Source of the DNA: Litsea cubeba | Lineage: Eukaryota; Streptophyta; Magnoliopsida; Laurales; Lauraceae | NCBI GenBank assembly: GCA_012931725.1 | Contig: WHSA01001296.1 | Location: forward strand, 1-64,000 | DNA length: 64,000 nt | Direction: 5' to 3' | Part shown: positions 19,937 to 29,916 of the stretch, piece after piece | How positions within the stretch are numbered: the first letter of the stretch is position 1 | How the letters are laid out: the number at the start of each line of letters is the position of its first letter | Position numbers and translations under genes: made by a program | The notes under the pieces: model-generated | Seen by the model: the letters and a program-made list of their open reading frames with translations, nothing else | Told to the model about the DNA's origin: nothing | Databases searched by the model: none

Positions 19937-20431
19937 TTAAGAAAGAACTGCGCAAGCACTGAAGCACGAAAAGGCAGCACAAAAACTCAAATATTCCAAG
20001 GCCAGGACGAACCCTCTTCGCTGCGGCTTCACCCGGAGATAGTATTTCCCTTCCCCAGCCTTGCAGTTGTCATAGGTGTCCTCGATATCGTGGACACCTA
20101 GGTCGGTCCCCAGAATCTCATTAAGCTTCGCCGTGCCCTTGATGACCTTATAGCCATTGGGCATCAGCTGGCACGGGGTAAGGGACCAGGTACTGAGGCA
20201 AGCCCTAAGTAGGGGGTGCAGGGGAAATCTGACCCCGCCCTCGATCACAAAGATCAGAGGGAACAGCATCCAGCCGCAAGACCAGCGCATCGTGGCATAG
20301 TCGACGGAGTCCGCCGGCTTGAGAAGGACTCCCTCCGGGATACTGAAAGCGGCCCTAAATCTGGCTATGCCCTCTTCGTAATCTAAATCGAACCTAGGGG
20401 TGCCCATGTCTAAAAAAGGGGGTGACAGCAA
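19937..20431 (-). pseudogene. Truncated antisense extra gene of element B
   Basis: On the strand opposite to gag-pol, ATG 20429-20431 opens MGTPRFDLDYEEGIARFRAA and follows exon 1 of the element C antisense gene for about 138 residues (to about 20018, ...RGFVLALE). It then joins sequence that in C lies near 57620, beyond the last exon, so about 3.25 kb containing the rest of the gene has been deleted. The remaining 18 codons before the stop are junction sequence. The retained part resembles the domain called putative gypsy-type transposase in plant databases; that name is historical and I see no transposase motif. Confidence 0.85.
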
Positions 20432-20900
20432 AAGCTAAACCCTAAAAGTCGCGAAACCCCAAAGAGAAGCTAGACAGAGGCACGAAGCAACTTACAGAGA
20501 CGAAGGGGCAACTCAAGAACAGGTCCGAGCACGTCCTACACTCGTCCTCGCTAGAAAGATCTCGAGCAGCAGGGCAGAAATCAAAGACGAAGGCGAAGGC
20601 GAAAGGAAATCAGAAACAAGAAAGGAAGAAGACGACCCTTTTTATGGAAAGGGAACCCTCGGCGCGCACTGCCTTCGAAATTCGAAAGGACGGATTTCGC
20701 GATCTGCGCCCGTTCCATCAATAAGACAGCGCAATCAATGAAGAGGCTATGCGTGTAGCCGTCGACTCTCTTCCTAGGACAGATAGGGCAGAGCATTTAT
20801 TGTTTCAGAAGAGTCGAAACGACACCAGGCAATGATCGCCGCATCACCAGACGAGTTTTCTAGCTTCCGACCGCTAAAGGCTAGGACGCTTAAGAGGTCA
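20432..20900 (-). promoter_or_regulatory. Upstream region of the antisense gene, element B
   Basis: Homologous to 53465-53951 of element C. It keeps a splice-donor-like CTGTAAG (minus strand, about 20500) and an acceptor-like TTTTTTAG just before the ATG, consistent with a 5'UTR intron. The TATA position reads CATAAAAAGG (minus strand, about 20639-20647) instead of CATAAATAGG in C. No other gene is seen. Confidence 0.5.
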
Positions 20901-20916
20901 AAAGCTAGGGGGCAAT
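20901..20916 (+). other. Polypurine tract of element B
   Basis: AAAGCTAGGGGGCAAT directly before the right LTR; conserved in C (minus strand, 53448-53464). It primes plus-strand DNA synthesis (family knowledge). Confidence 0.75.
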
Positions 20917-21784
20917 TGTGTGGGGAGATTTCCAGAACTCCAGGATTACGCTAACCACAGCCATCAGATGAGACTAAGCACTCTCACGTGCCATCCGCAT
21001 GCCATCCACGTGGCACCAGACTCACCTCGGCTAGCGGGGCAGAGGCCTCAGCCGAAGTCAGACAGCTCCAGGCCGCTAGCGCCGAGCTCGGCTACCCCAT
21101 GTGCCCATCTCGGCTGAGAGCTCCACCCCGGCTGAAGGAGCCGGGACGAAAGCCGAGGCACGAAAGGACTTCCACTCGCACCCCTCATCCCCCACGTCGT
21201 CAGGCACGTGGAGGAATAAGGGCGCGAGCCAGTGAGACAGGAGCGACATCCAGCCGTCCACAATCTTCGCCAGATCACTGACATGGCGGCATCCAGCGGC
21301 TGAAGCCACATCAGGGCGAGGTACCCCAACCGTCAAAGGCGCCCAACATGATCTGGCCCAACGTGACGCGCATTTAATGCAACGTGGGCTGATCCGACTG
21401 GCATTAAATGCAGAGTGGGCTGGATTGGACCGCATTAATTGCAACGTGGGCTGATCATGACTTCCTAGTCGAATCATGAGACCCATGCCAAGATATCGTC
21501 CAAGATATCTTCCTAATCGTCTATAAATAGAGCTGCATTTCACATGCAAGGTACGCACAATACAACCCACAGAGCTGTTACTCTGCCTCTCTTCTTCCTC
21601 TCCTTCCATTGTTCCAGTTCATTCACTGACTTTGGCATCGGAGAGCCTTGCGCCGCCCAGGCCAGGGTCCTCTGACCGTTTGCTCTTCTCTTTCAGGCTT
21701 TCGGACGGTACCCAGTCATAACCACCTTGGATAAGTCCTCTAAGGCTCCCCTGTTATTGTGGGTCATTATTTTCTGCACCTACA
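20917..21784 (+). repeat. 3' LTR of element B
   Basis: 868 bp, TGTGTGGGG to GCACCTACA, followed by the target duplication TTTTC. Compared with the 5' LTR it lacks 20 bp after GGGCGAGG near 21320; C retains those bases, so this is a deletion in this copy. TATA box at 21532-21539. Confidence 0.97.
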
Positions 21785-21809
21785 TTTTCTATTTTATTTT
21801 AATTCTAGA

Positions 21810-22410
21810 GCCCAACATGATGATCCAAACCGTTGGACGTCTTAAGAAGACCGCACACGATTAGGGAATCAAAATTGGGACGTTGATTTCTCATAGATCT
21901 CGAGATATTTGCAAATAGTTGTAGAACCATGGATTTGGACTTTTGGACTTTTGCAGGGCCCATAATCATGATGCGATCGGTTAATCCTTATTGGAAGACT
22001 GATTTTTTCCAAATCTCGAGATAATGTTGAAAACATGTGGCCGTTGGATGGCTCAGGTTAAAACAAAGGAGTTGAAATGTGATGCATATCAGTCCTTTTT
22101 TTCATTTTTTTTCTTGAGTTTCGGGCAGTAAACTAAGATCCCAACCGTTGGAAATACTCACCAGTCCAAACTCGAAATACAACTATGGGCTTAAATTTGA
22201 GCCGTTGATCTATCACGGGTCTCGAGATATTTGCAAAAAAAACGTAAACCACTTGATATTGTTTTTTGGGTTTTATGGGCCCCACAAATAAGATCCAAAC
22301 CATTAAAGCTATTTGGAAAGTTAAATATGGCTATGAGGTCAAATTTCAAAGCTTGATTACCCGTAGATTTTGAGAGATTTGCAAAAAACTTTCAACATTG
22401 ATTTAAAACA
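21810..22410. repeat. Degenerate ~150 bp repeats in intergenic DNA
   Basis: Three to four diverged copies of a unit containing GATCCAAACCGTTGG, then 60-80 bp later TCTCGAGATATTTGCAA (about 21820-21925, 21965-22035, 22137-22240, 22293-22390). No ORF. Probably a remnant of an old tandemly repeated element; family not recognised. Confidence 0.6.
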
Positions 22411-23080
22411 ATTTATTTCAATCAGTTTTTGTGTTGCCAAACAGATTTTTTCTAAAACATCTATTTCAAATAGGGCCATTTGAAACAGATTGAACAACAA
22501 ATTCCTTGTGATAAGTAGTGGGTCCCATCAAAAAATCAATTTTCTATGTTCCACAAGATTGCCATAATTCCAAAATTATGGAAACACGTCTTGATTCACA
22601 AAAGGCCAAAGAACTGAGTTGACTCGGAGACTCATTAAGTTTTAGCCGAGTAAAAAAAGTCAACTCAATTAGATAAAAAGAAATGATTTTTGAATAATTT
22701 TTCTAAAACAAGTACAAAGTCAACGAAGTCTGATCGAATTAACCCATGTTTGGTGAAAACTAATTAGGAATGAGTCTCTCATAATCTACCATTTTTCAAC
22801 TGAGCAGAGTAACTAGAGGGATTTCACTGAGGCAAATTGACTCACTGAGTTTTAGAACCATGCCTATTGCCTAGTAATGAAATTAAATCAGATTCTTGAA
22901 GAAACAGACTCAAACCATGCCTATTGCCCATTGACTCCCTCCGTTTCCCTTCTATTTTATTTTTCGCTCCCACGCTTTCTACTCTATCTCTTGCTCCGCC
23001 TCGAACAAAACAATGGTTCTTAGATTGCTCAAACTCAAAAGATCTCAAGTCTCTCAGTTGACTCCAATAGATTAATTTAT
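22411..23080. other. AT-rich intergenic DNA
   Basis: No convincing coding or structural feature. A CT-rich stretch at about 22925-23010 (CTCCCTCCGTTTCCCTTCTA) resembles the promoter-like segments at 24345 and 24815, but without the TATA box. Confidence 0.4.
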
Positions 23081-23084
23081 CCTT

Positions 23085-23990
23085 TTATTGTACCTTGAAA
23101 CAAAATAACGAGAAGAATTCCCTAAAATAAAGGCACAAAATATATTTATGAACTTAATGGATTAGCTTTTGGATAATAATTTATCTACCCAAATACACCT
23201 AAAAGAATAATATTACTTGAAACTCATTTTGAATAGTTAAATACTCATGATATTAAACTCAAATGTACACTTAGTTTTTTTGTCTTGAAACTCATCAAAA
23301 CTGTGAAGCTTATATAAAAGAGAGAAAGTAAATGTCATGAAATGGATGTTGGGACATAGGTAAATATTATTTGTCATGTATGATTTGCTCCATGCGCATT
23401 ATATTGCATGATAAAATAAAAAGTTCTTATATATACCAAAATTATGCAATCTTTACTTTAATAAATGTCTAAAAAGATCAATAAATGTCATGAAATGGAT
23501 GTTGGGGAAGAAGTCACAGGTATTGGTATATTACTTATCATGTATGATTTCCCCCTTTGCATTATATATGCATGATAAAATAAAAGAGTTTTCTTTTTTT
23601 ATTATAAAAATGCCAAAATTATACAATTTTTACTTTAATTTCTCACTCAGTTAGTATCTTACTTTATCTTTATCATTGTACCTTAAAACAAGATAGGGAG
23701 AAAATCTTAATACCATGAATGTACAAGATTATATTTATGAACGTAATATATTAGCTTCCCAAACGTACAGAAAATCGTAATGCAACTCGAGAGATATTAA
23801 AGTCTGAAATATACTCTTGATTTTTTATTTTTTTTTACTCCTCACAACTCTAAAACATATATCAAATAAAAAAAAGTTAAAATATCATTAAATATCATGA
23901 GAAGATGTGGGAAGAAGCCACCGATTTTGCTACATTATTTATCATGTAGAATTTACTCACAGCATACATGATAAAATAAAGATTTTTTTA
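23085..23990. repeat. Diverged tandem duplication (~590 bp unit)
   Basis: The block TTGTACCTTGAAACAAAATA... at 23085 recurs at about 23675 (TTGTACCTTAAAACAAGATA). A sub-block with GTCATGAAATGGATGTTGGG ... TATCATGTATGATTT ... GCATGATAAAATAAA occurs near 23328, 23485 and, weaker, 23885. No ORF. It may be the body of a non-autonomous Helitron ending at 24343. Confidence 0.6.
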
Positions 23991-24299
23991 TAGATCTTGT
24001 GATGTTTCTAAGGATTGTAAATAGGCTCCAATCCATCGCCACTTCCTCCTTTTCATTTATATTTTTTAACTAATAGTATATACTTCCACACAAGTGGGAA
24101 AATGAAGCCCACAAAGTAAATCATTGGGCAATCGGGTAACACGTGTGATTGTCAACAAACTGCTCCTGATTGGTTGTTAATTAGTTAAGTATGGTTGTTT
24201 TTGACAATATAAATTAACTCCGTAATCTTATTCTGAGTTTAAATTAAATTAATATTATAGTGTTTGGATGATTAAATAACCTTACATATGCATATATTA

Positions 24300-24343
24300 A
24301 AATTTTCGGGTTAAACCGTGCACCGCACGAGACTCACCACTAG
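24300..24343 (+). mobile_element. Candidate Helitron 3' terminus
   Basis: The segment has a short GC-rich hairpin (CCGTGC-ACC-GCACGAG) about 10 bp before a terminal CACTAG followed by T, the arrangement of plant Helitron ends (hairpin, CTRR end, insertion at A/T). No 5' TC end or replicase-helicase was found, so a non-autonomous copy is inferred. Confidence 0.4.
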
Positions 24344-24344
24344 T

Positions 24345-24480
24345 TAAACTCAAAGCCATTTGGAAAACCTCTTTATTTATACTCTCTCCCTCCATTTCCT
24401 TTCTATTGTGCTTCTCGCTCCCACACTCTCTGCTATCACTCTCTCCTTGTCTGAGAAAATAACGCGACTTTATAATTCTT
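24345..24480 (+). promoter_or_regulatory. Promoter-like segment, copy 1
   Basis: AAACTCAAAGCCATTTGGAA, then a TATA-like TTTATACTC and a CT-rich leader (CTCTCTCCCTCCATTTCC). No ORF follows. A close copy lies at 24815-24950 and a diverged one at 52380-52500, always without a gene. Confidence 0.35.
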
Positions 24481-24800
24481 AAAGGTGGGTCATATGCTTA
24501 CAATCACAAAAAGGTGAGCCAAATTGTAAGTTCTGTGAATGTTAGGCATACATTGTGAATCCTATCAATGTGGCCATATGTTCGAATTGTGGGTTCCACA
24601 TTGTAACTTTTAAAAGTGGGTCTCGTGTTTACAATCAACAAAAAAGATGGCCCCACATTATAATTCCTATAAAGGTGGGCCCACATTTCTATGAATGTGT
24701 TGCCCCCATGTTCACCACATTGTAATTTCTAAAAGTGGATCCTTAGTCCATAATCACAAAAAATGTGGCTCTACTTTGTAATTAATAAATGCTGCTCCAC
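24480..24800. repeat. Degenerate short repeats (GTGGG...CACATTGTAA)
   Basis: Several diverged copies of a unit with AAAGGTGGG..., TTACAATCACAAAAA and CCACATTGTAA, spaced roughly 60-120 bp. Non-coding; origin unknown. Confidence 0.45.
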
Positions 24801-24814
24801 ATTATATACAAACT

Positions 24815-24950
24815 TAAACTCAAAACCATTTGTAAAACCTCTATATTTATACTCTCTCCCTCCTATTCCTTTATATTTTTCTTTTTCGCTCCTGCACTTT
24901 CTGCAATAAATATCTCTTTCTCTGTCCCTGAGAAAACATGCAAGTGATGC
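24815..24950 (+). promoter_or_regulatory. Promoter-like segment, copy 2
   Basis: AAACTCAAAACCATTTGTAA, then TATTTATACTCTCTCCCTCC and a CT-rich stretch, closely matching 24345-24480. No downstream ORF. The sequence to 25266 has a GGCCCGGCCCG-rich stretch (about 25075-25240) and no gene. Confidence 0.35.
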
Positions 24951-25261
24951 AACCATTTGCAAGATCGAGAGGATTTTCGAGGTGTATCCAATGATGAATA
25001 TAATTTAAATTAGTGGAAGATTAGAGCGTGTACAATTAATAAATGATTAGCAAGTGTGAGGGGCTTGGATTAGGCCTGTCAATTGAGCCCGTTAAAATGG
25101 GTACTCGGCCCGGCCCGTCCCAAGCCTGAAAATACAGGGCTTTTAAAAAAATTTGAGCCCGGCGGGCTAGGCTTGGACAATAGTTTTAAAGCCCGGCCAA
25201 AATGAGACTGGGGATAGATAGAATAGGCCCGACATGGCCTGTTTGCAGGCACTTATTAACA

Positions 25262-25266
25262 AATTG
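25262..25266. other. Target-site duplication of element D, left
   Basis: AATTG, repeated at 43601-43605 after the right LTR. Confidence 0.9.
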
Positions 25267-27279
25267 TGTTGGGATTGGTGTATGCCCTAAAGCCCACTAG
25301 CTGCACTCTCATCTTTTGTTACTGGATATTTACTGGTTATTTAATGGAAAGACTCTTTTATGATTAAACATGTATATATGTATGGTTGTGTAAGGCCCAT
25401 TGTTTCTAGTAAATGAATTAGGTGTGTAGTGTCTACGCACAGATAGGTCTAATTCATGGACAACTGGAAACATCATATTTGTTCATAACTGAGAGATGGA
25501 GCTGGGCACTTCATCTTGGTATAAGTTATAATGAGAGACTCTCCTGTATTCAGGGTGACTTACCTAAGTCATGGGAGGGCTTTCCCGGATTCATCTCATT
25601 AGTGCATATGTAATGCATTGAACAGGACCATGGTAGGTGTGATCTCTAAAATAGTACTATCACAGAAAATAGATCAAGTCACCTCATGCTACTGAGTAAC
25701 CGGTGCTCTCAATCTTGAGCATTTGTGGATGAACTGACGAAGTCAAGTTCTTGTGCTTTAATTCACTATGGGTGAGATTCTTTTCATGGGTCAACAGCTC
25801 TGTGTTTTGGGTACTCGGACTTGATCAGTTGGGACGTGCAGATGCAATATAGAATCTATGCCATCTGATCATGGAATAATCGTCCCCTTAGAATTATCTG
25901 ATTAATCATCAAAATCTAAGATCTTAGTATATGGATGTTCCATATGGATATTGAACTTGTGGGTCGCTCCCTGGATCAAGAGAATGATATTCGAATGATG
26001 ATTATGTTAAGGATATGAAGTTCTAAGGTTTAGATGTAATCGGGAAGGTTGATAGTACATATGATAACCTGACTCGATTATGGATGTTACATAGAGGGGC
26101 ATTCAGGTCATTACACTTAGTAGGTCGAAGACAACTGTCATTTTATGACAGGCTTATTATAATATATATTTGTCCTTGGAGTTCAACCATAACTCTCTAG
26201 TGGAATTTGTTAAAGTTAAAATGGTCTTAATGTTGCTATGGGTTTAGCATGGACTTTTTGGTCATTTTGGGAGCCAATGGCAAATATGTCTTTTGGTCCC
26301 TTCTCTAGTCACTTACCAAGATTGGCATGGTTTCCTAAGATGTTTAGATAATATAAGGATGAATTATTTTAGTGAAAAAATAATTTTGAGTTTAAATTCA
26401 AATAGGCCTTTGATGGCATACATGAATTTAACTCTAGATAAATTGTATGTGGGCCATGGTGTGCGTTGATATGTGGGACGTCCATAATAGGATTTCCATG
26501 GGTAAGGTTTCCAACTTTGAGTAGGACTCTCTACTTGGAAAGTTGGACTCCTCTTTGGATTAGTATTCCTATATGAGTTAGTTTCCTTTTTGGATTAGGA
26601 ACTTAAAATTAGTAAGTGTTCTACAACTAGGATTACTAATTGCATGGAAAGTTCCTTTTAATTTCCTTTTCTAATTAGAGTGTTTCTTAAAGGAAATAAG
26701 TCTTTCCTTTTTGGACATCAATTAGAATAAGGAGAGATAACTTTATGGGAAAGGTTTCCACAAAAGTTTCTATAAAAGAAACCACATGGCCCTTGGACGT
26801 CCAACACTAAGAAAGCCTCACAAGAGTCCCACACGTCCAGCTCTTGAAGTAGTTTCTTCTTCATTGAAGAAACTTTGAGATCTGAGATTTTCCCTTGGAG
26901 AAATAGTTCTTGTTTCCTAGATTAAGATCCCACCATCTTAGCCAATCAGATTTGGAAGTGAGATAGAGGAGAAGATCAAAGGCAATACTAGTGCAAAAAA
27001 TTCCAGCAACTTGTTTGCAAATTGCAAGTCTGAGTTCGGGCCTTTGGATCTATTTTTTCAGAGATTTGAAGTCTACAAATCTTCGAGGTAATAGTCTTCT
27101 ATCATCTCTATTAATTAAACACATGTTGATCATGATTTAATGGAGTTTCTATGCGATTCTTTATGGCTGATTTCCGCTGCATAGTGCAGAAATCAGATTT
27201 TTTAAAATCTGTCATACTTTGCATCACCCATAGTAGTCTCTTTAGGAGAAGTTTCAGATCTGAATCGCGGTTTCTTTCA
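25267..27279 (+). repeat. 5' LTR of element D
   Basis: 2013 bp, TGTTGGGATTGGTG to GGTTTCTTTCA. A TATAAAAG at 26771-26778 is the probable promoter, about 500 bp before the LTR end. It matches 41591-43600 almost base for base. Small open frames inside are present in both LTRs and look fortuitous. Confidence 0.97.
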
Positions 27280-27280
27280 G

Positions 27281-27298
27281 TGGTATCAGAGCCACTCC
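27281..27298 (+). other. Primer-binding site of element D (tRNA-iMet)
   Basis: TGGTATCAGAGCCACTCC starts one base after the LTR. TGGTATCAGAGC is the standard complement of the plant initiator-Met tRNA 3' end. Confidence 0.95.
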
Positions 27299-27869
27299 AT
27301 GCGAAATAATGATCCCATGATGTGATTAATTAATCCTAGATTAGATGGGGCATGGTGGCACCCTGCTGAAAATTATTTCAGATTTGTATTAGTGCTGTAA
27401 TCTTGTATGATGGTTACGTTCGGATTGCTGGAATTAATTTTTCCAGATCTGAATCATGTTGTACATTATGCACTAACCTATTTGGTTGCAGCCATAATTA
27501 GCATCCTTGATGGTTCGCATGTATGTTGTGTGGATTTGGATGTTTTTTAATTAGTTGGAAAGTGTACGATTGCGCGGTTAGCAATCATAGGAAGTTGTAA
27601 AGTTTCCTTAATTTTATTCCAACTAGTCTTGATGTAAGCTTTCTTGAAAAGCATAGGAATCTCCAATGTAATTTTGGTTTTGTTTTTCATGGGTTTGCTT
27701 GTATAAATCTATTTATGGAAACAAGCAAGAAAAGGAAAGTTTCAAGACAAGAAGGTTGCAAGAAATTGGAGTCCTTGGAGATCAAGGAGTCAAGACTTCT
27801 AGATGCATGAGGAGTCCTAATTTGATTAGGATATGAAATCCTAAGAGCAAGGAGCCATCAAGGATTGCA
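27299..27869 (+). other. Leader of element D, part before the nested insertion
   Basis: Non-coding leader continuing at 36488. The last five bases (TTGCA, 27865-27869) are the target duplication of E. No ORF or clear structure seen. Confidence 0.7.
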
Positions 27870-29528
27870 TGAAAGTCCAAGATCGAATCCTAGAGGGGGG
27901 GGGGGGGGGGGGGGTGAATAGGGTGAGCTCAAAGTCCTTGACCAACTTTCAATCTTTTGGCTTTTAAGTTGCTTATGCTTTGATGAATATTAATAATCTT
28001 ATGAAAAAGATAGATTCCTAAGTTAATCATACACAAGATGAAAGCAACTAGGAACATTCAACAATAACAACATCAATCACATAAAGTAAGCACAAAAGAG
28101 CATTCACCATAACACAAGTGTTTTATAGTGGTTCGGCAACCGTGCCTACATCCACTCCCGGTAACCCTACCGGATTTTCACTAAAACGAGTTAAGGTTTA
28201 GGATCACCTTGAACCTTACAAACACATCACCATGCTTTTCAAGGCTAAGCATGAACCATTACAACTCAACAAATGCTTTTAAAGGCTAAGCACCAACCTT
28301 TACAACGAGTGATTTTCTCTTAATTAATATGCCTAATGATGCATGGATAAGAGAACTATTAAGTGCAATGAGATGCCTCTAAATAGGCTAATTTGAAAAT
28401 GAAATGCCAAACTCTAGACATATGCATATGAATGAGAAAGTGTAAGATTCATGCATATGCTAGAAAACACTCTAACTCTTTTAGAAGGATGAAACACTAA
28501 ATGATGCAAAGATGTTGATCATATTTAAATGAAAGAGTAGAATGAGAAACACATGAGTTTTCAAGATGAAGAAACTTGATTTGAAAAATTACAACTTAAC
28601 TCTAGCAAGTTAGTGTAGAAACTTGAAAACAAAACTCATGTGAATAGCTAAACATATGTTGTATCCTCATGACTAAACATGTTCAAAGATTTAACAATGC
28701 ATGAACACAACATTAAGAAACTTGAGCATGCTTTTAAAAGAAATCAAAGATTAATACAAAGCATGAGATTAAATGAGAAAAGAGAGCACACCCATTTGAG
28801 ATTTGAATCAAAGATTGAGTCCATGGATTAGCCCCATTAGTCCTTCAATAATCTCCTTAAAGTGTAGTTCTTCCTTGGCCTCAAGAGTTCCTTAAAGTTC
28901 AGCCTTCAATCCCCAACAAAAATCCACTTTTTATAGCCAAAAAGTGTCCAACGGCTAGTGCCCGGTCGACCTGGTACAGGGCCCGGTCGACCGGGTGCTC
29001 AACGGTCAGAAATATATCCGTTGGAGCCTTAACGGCCATTTTCCCTGGGTCGGCCTGCACTGTGTGCCCGGTCGACCGGGTGCCTTGGCCGGTCGACCGG
29101 GTACACAGCCGGCCAACCTGCTGGCAGCCCAGATGTCTGATTTTTTTCAGAACTTTGAAGGAGAGTGAGGGCTGGTCTTCAATGAACTTTGGGGCACAAT
29201 TCAAGCTTGGATTCAAGTCAGAAAAAGACTATTAAAAATGAAATATAAATGACTTGAAATCTCCAAATAAAAACTGATTTTAAAGAGAAAAACATGGAAA
29301 GCTTGAATTTTGGAAATGACACACAAAACACCCACATGGGACTAGAAAACTTCATGAACTTAAGATTCATAAATATTATGAAAAACATGCATGACATGAA
29401 TAAAATCAAAGATTATGAATGAAAATCAAGCATGAAAATCTTAAGATAAAAATCATGAATGAATGAGAGATCAAGCTTATGAAAATGAAATGCACCCTAT
29501 CAAATTGCAACAAAATAAAACTCTAACA
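27870..29528 (-). repeat. 3' LTR of element E
   Basis: 1659 bp; in element orientation TGTTAGAGTTTTATTTTG ... GGACTTTCA. Includes a G20 run on the plus strand (27895-27914), where the other LTR has G9, and four CGGTCGACC palindrome copies at about 28964-29100. A 105-residue open frame inside (28899-29216) is present in both LTRs and looks fortuitous. Confidence 0.97.
28962..29110. repeat. Clustered CCGGTCGACCGG palindromes in the E LTR
   Basis: Four GGTCGACC cores: GCCCGGTCGACCTGG, GCCCGGTCGACCGGG, GCCCGGTCGACCGGG and GGCCGGTCGACCGGG, with a degenerate fifth (GCCGGCCAACC). They lie in the GC-rich centre of an otherwise AT-rich LTR and are repeated at 35917-36065 in the other LTR. Conserved palindromes in Sirevirus LTRs are known and proposed to be regulatory. 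Confidence 0.8.
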
Positions 29529-29805
29529 ATCTCCCCCTTTGCAATTTGATGGCAACTCTTGAAGCTTGAACTCTCTCTCAATCTCCTTAGAAACTTGAAC
29601 ACCAACTTCACCATCTTCTTTGGATATTAAGGAGCTTTGGATGAATGGGAGCATTTGGATATTTTGGAGCTTTGGATTTTCCTTGTGAGAGCAATGACAC
29701 AACATTACAAAATTACATACAAAAACTCCCCCTAAACTAGATAACCCTAGAATCTTCTCCCCCTTAGTTGGTGCCAACACTTGAAACATCTCTCCCCCTT
29801 TGACA
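29529..29805 (-). other. Multiple polypurine tracts of element E
   Basis: On the plus strand CTCCCCCTTT or close variants occur at 29531, 29726, 29756 and 29791; in the element these read AAAGGGGGAG. The one at 29531 abuts the 3' LTR and is the functional primer tract; the others are copies upstream. Amplified polypurine tracts are a described Sirevirus trait. Confidence 0.8.
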
Positions 29806-29916
29806 TCCAATTGCAAAGGATCCTGCCCAAGAACTAGAAAACACAAAACCTTGTTAGTAGCACCTGTTTATAGGATTAAAAGAAAATGAAATAACAGGTG
29901 ATAAGCCAACAACAAA

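Larger units (their letters stand above)
11993..21784 (+). mobile_element. Element B: complete Tat/Retand-type Ty3/gypsy retrotransposon
   Basis: 9792 bp bounded by LTRs and by the 5 bp target duplication TTTTC (11988-11992 and 21785-21789). Order: LTR, primer site, gag, protease, RT, RNase H, second RNase H, integrase without chromodomain, 79 bp minisatellite, remnant of an antisense gene, polypurine tract, LTR. The second RNase H and an antisense extra ORF are features of the plant Tat group (family knowledge). By eye the LTRs differ by roughly 14 substitutions plus one 20 bp deletion, so insertion is moderately recent, yet gag-pol has many lesions. Confidence 0.95.

Noticed and set aside
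25075..25240. GGCCCGGCCCG-rich stretch, with a relative at 52110-52240
   Set aside because: Low-complexity, widely repeated plant sequence. I could not define borders or a family.
25422..25613. 63-residue open frame repeated at 41746-41937
   Set aside because: Duplicate LTR sequence of element D, not a gene.
28899..29216. 105-residue open frame in the E LTR, repeated at 35853-36170
   Set aside because: Both copies exist only because the LTR is duplicated. The frame is carried by the palindrome cluster and has no domain.
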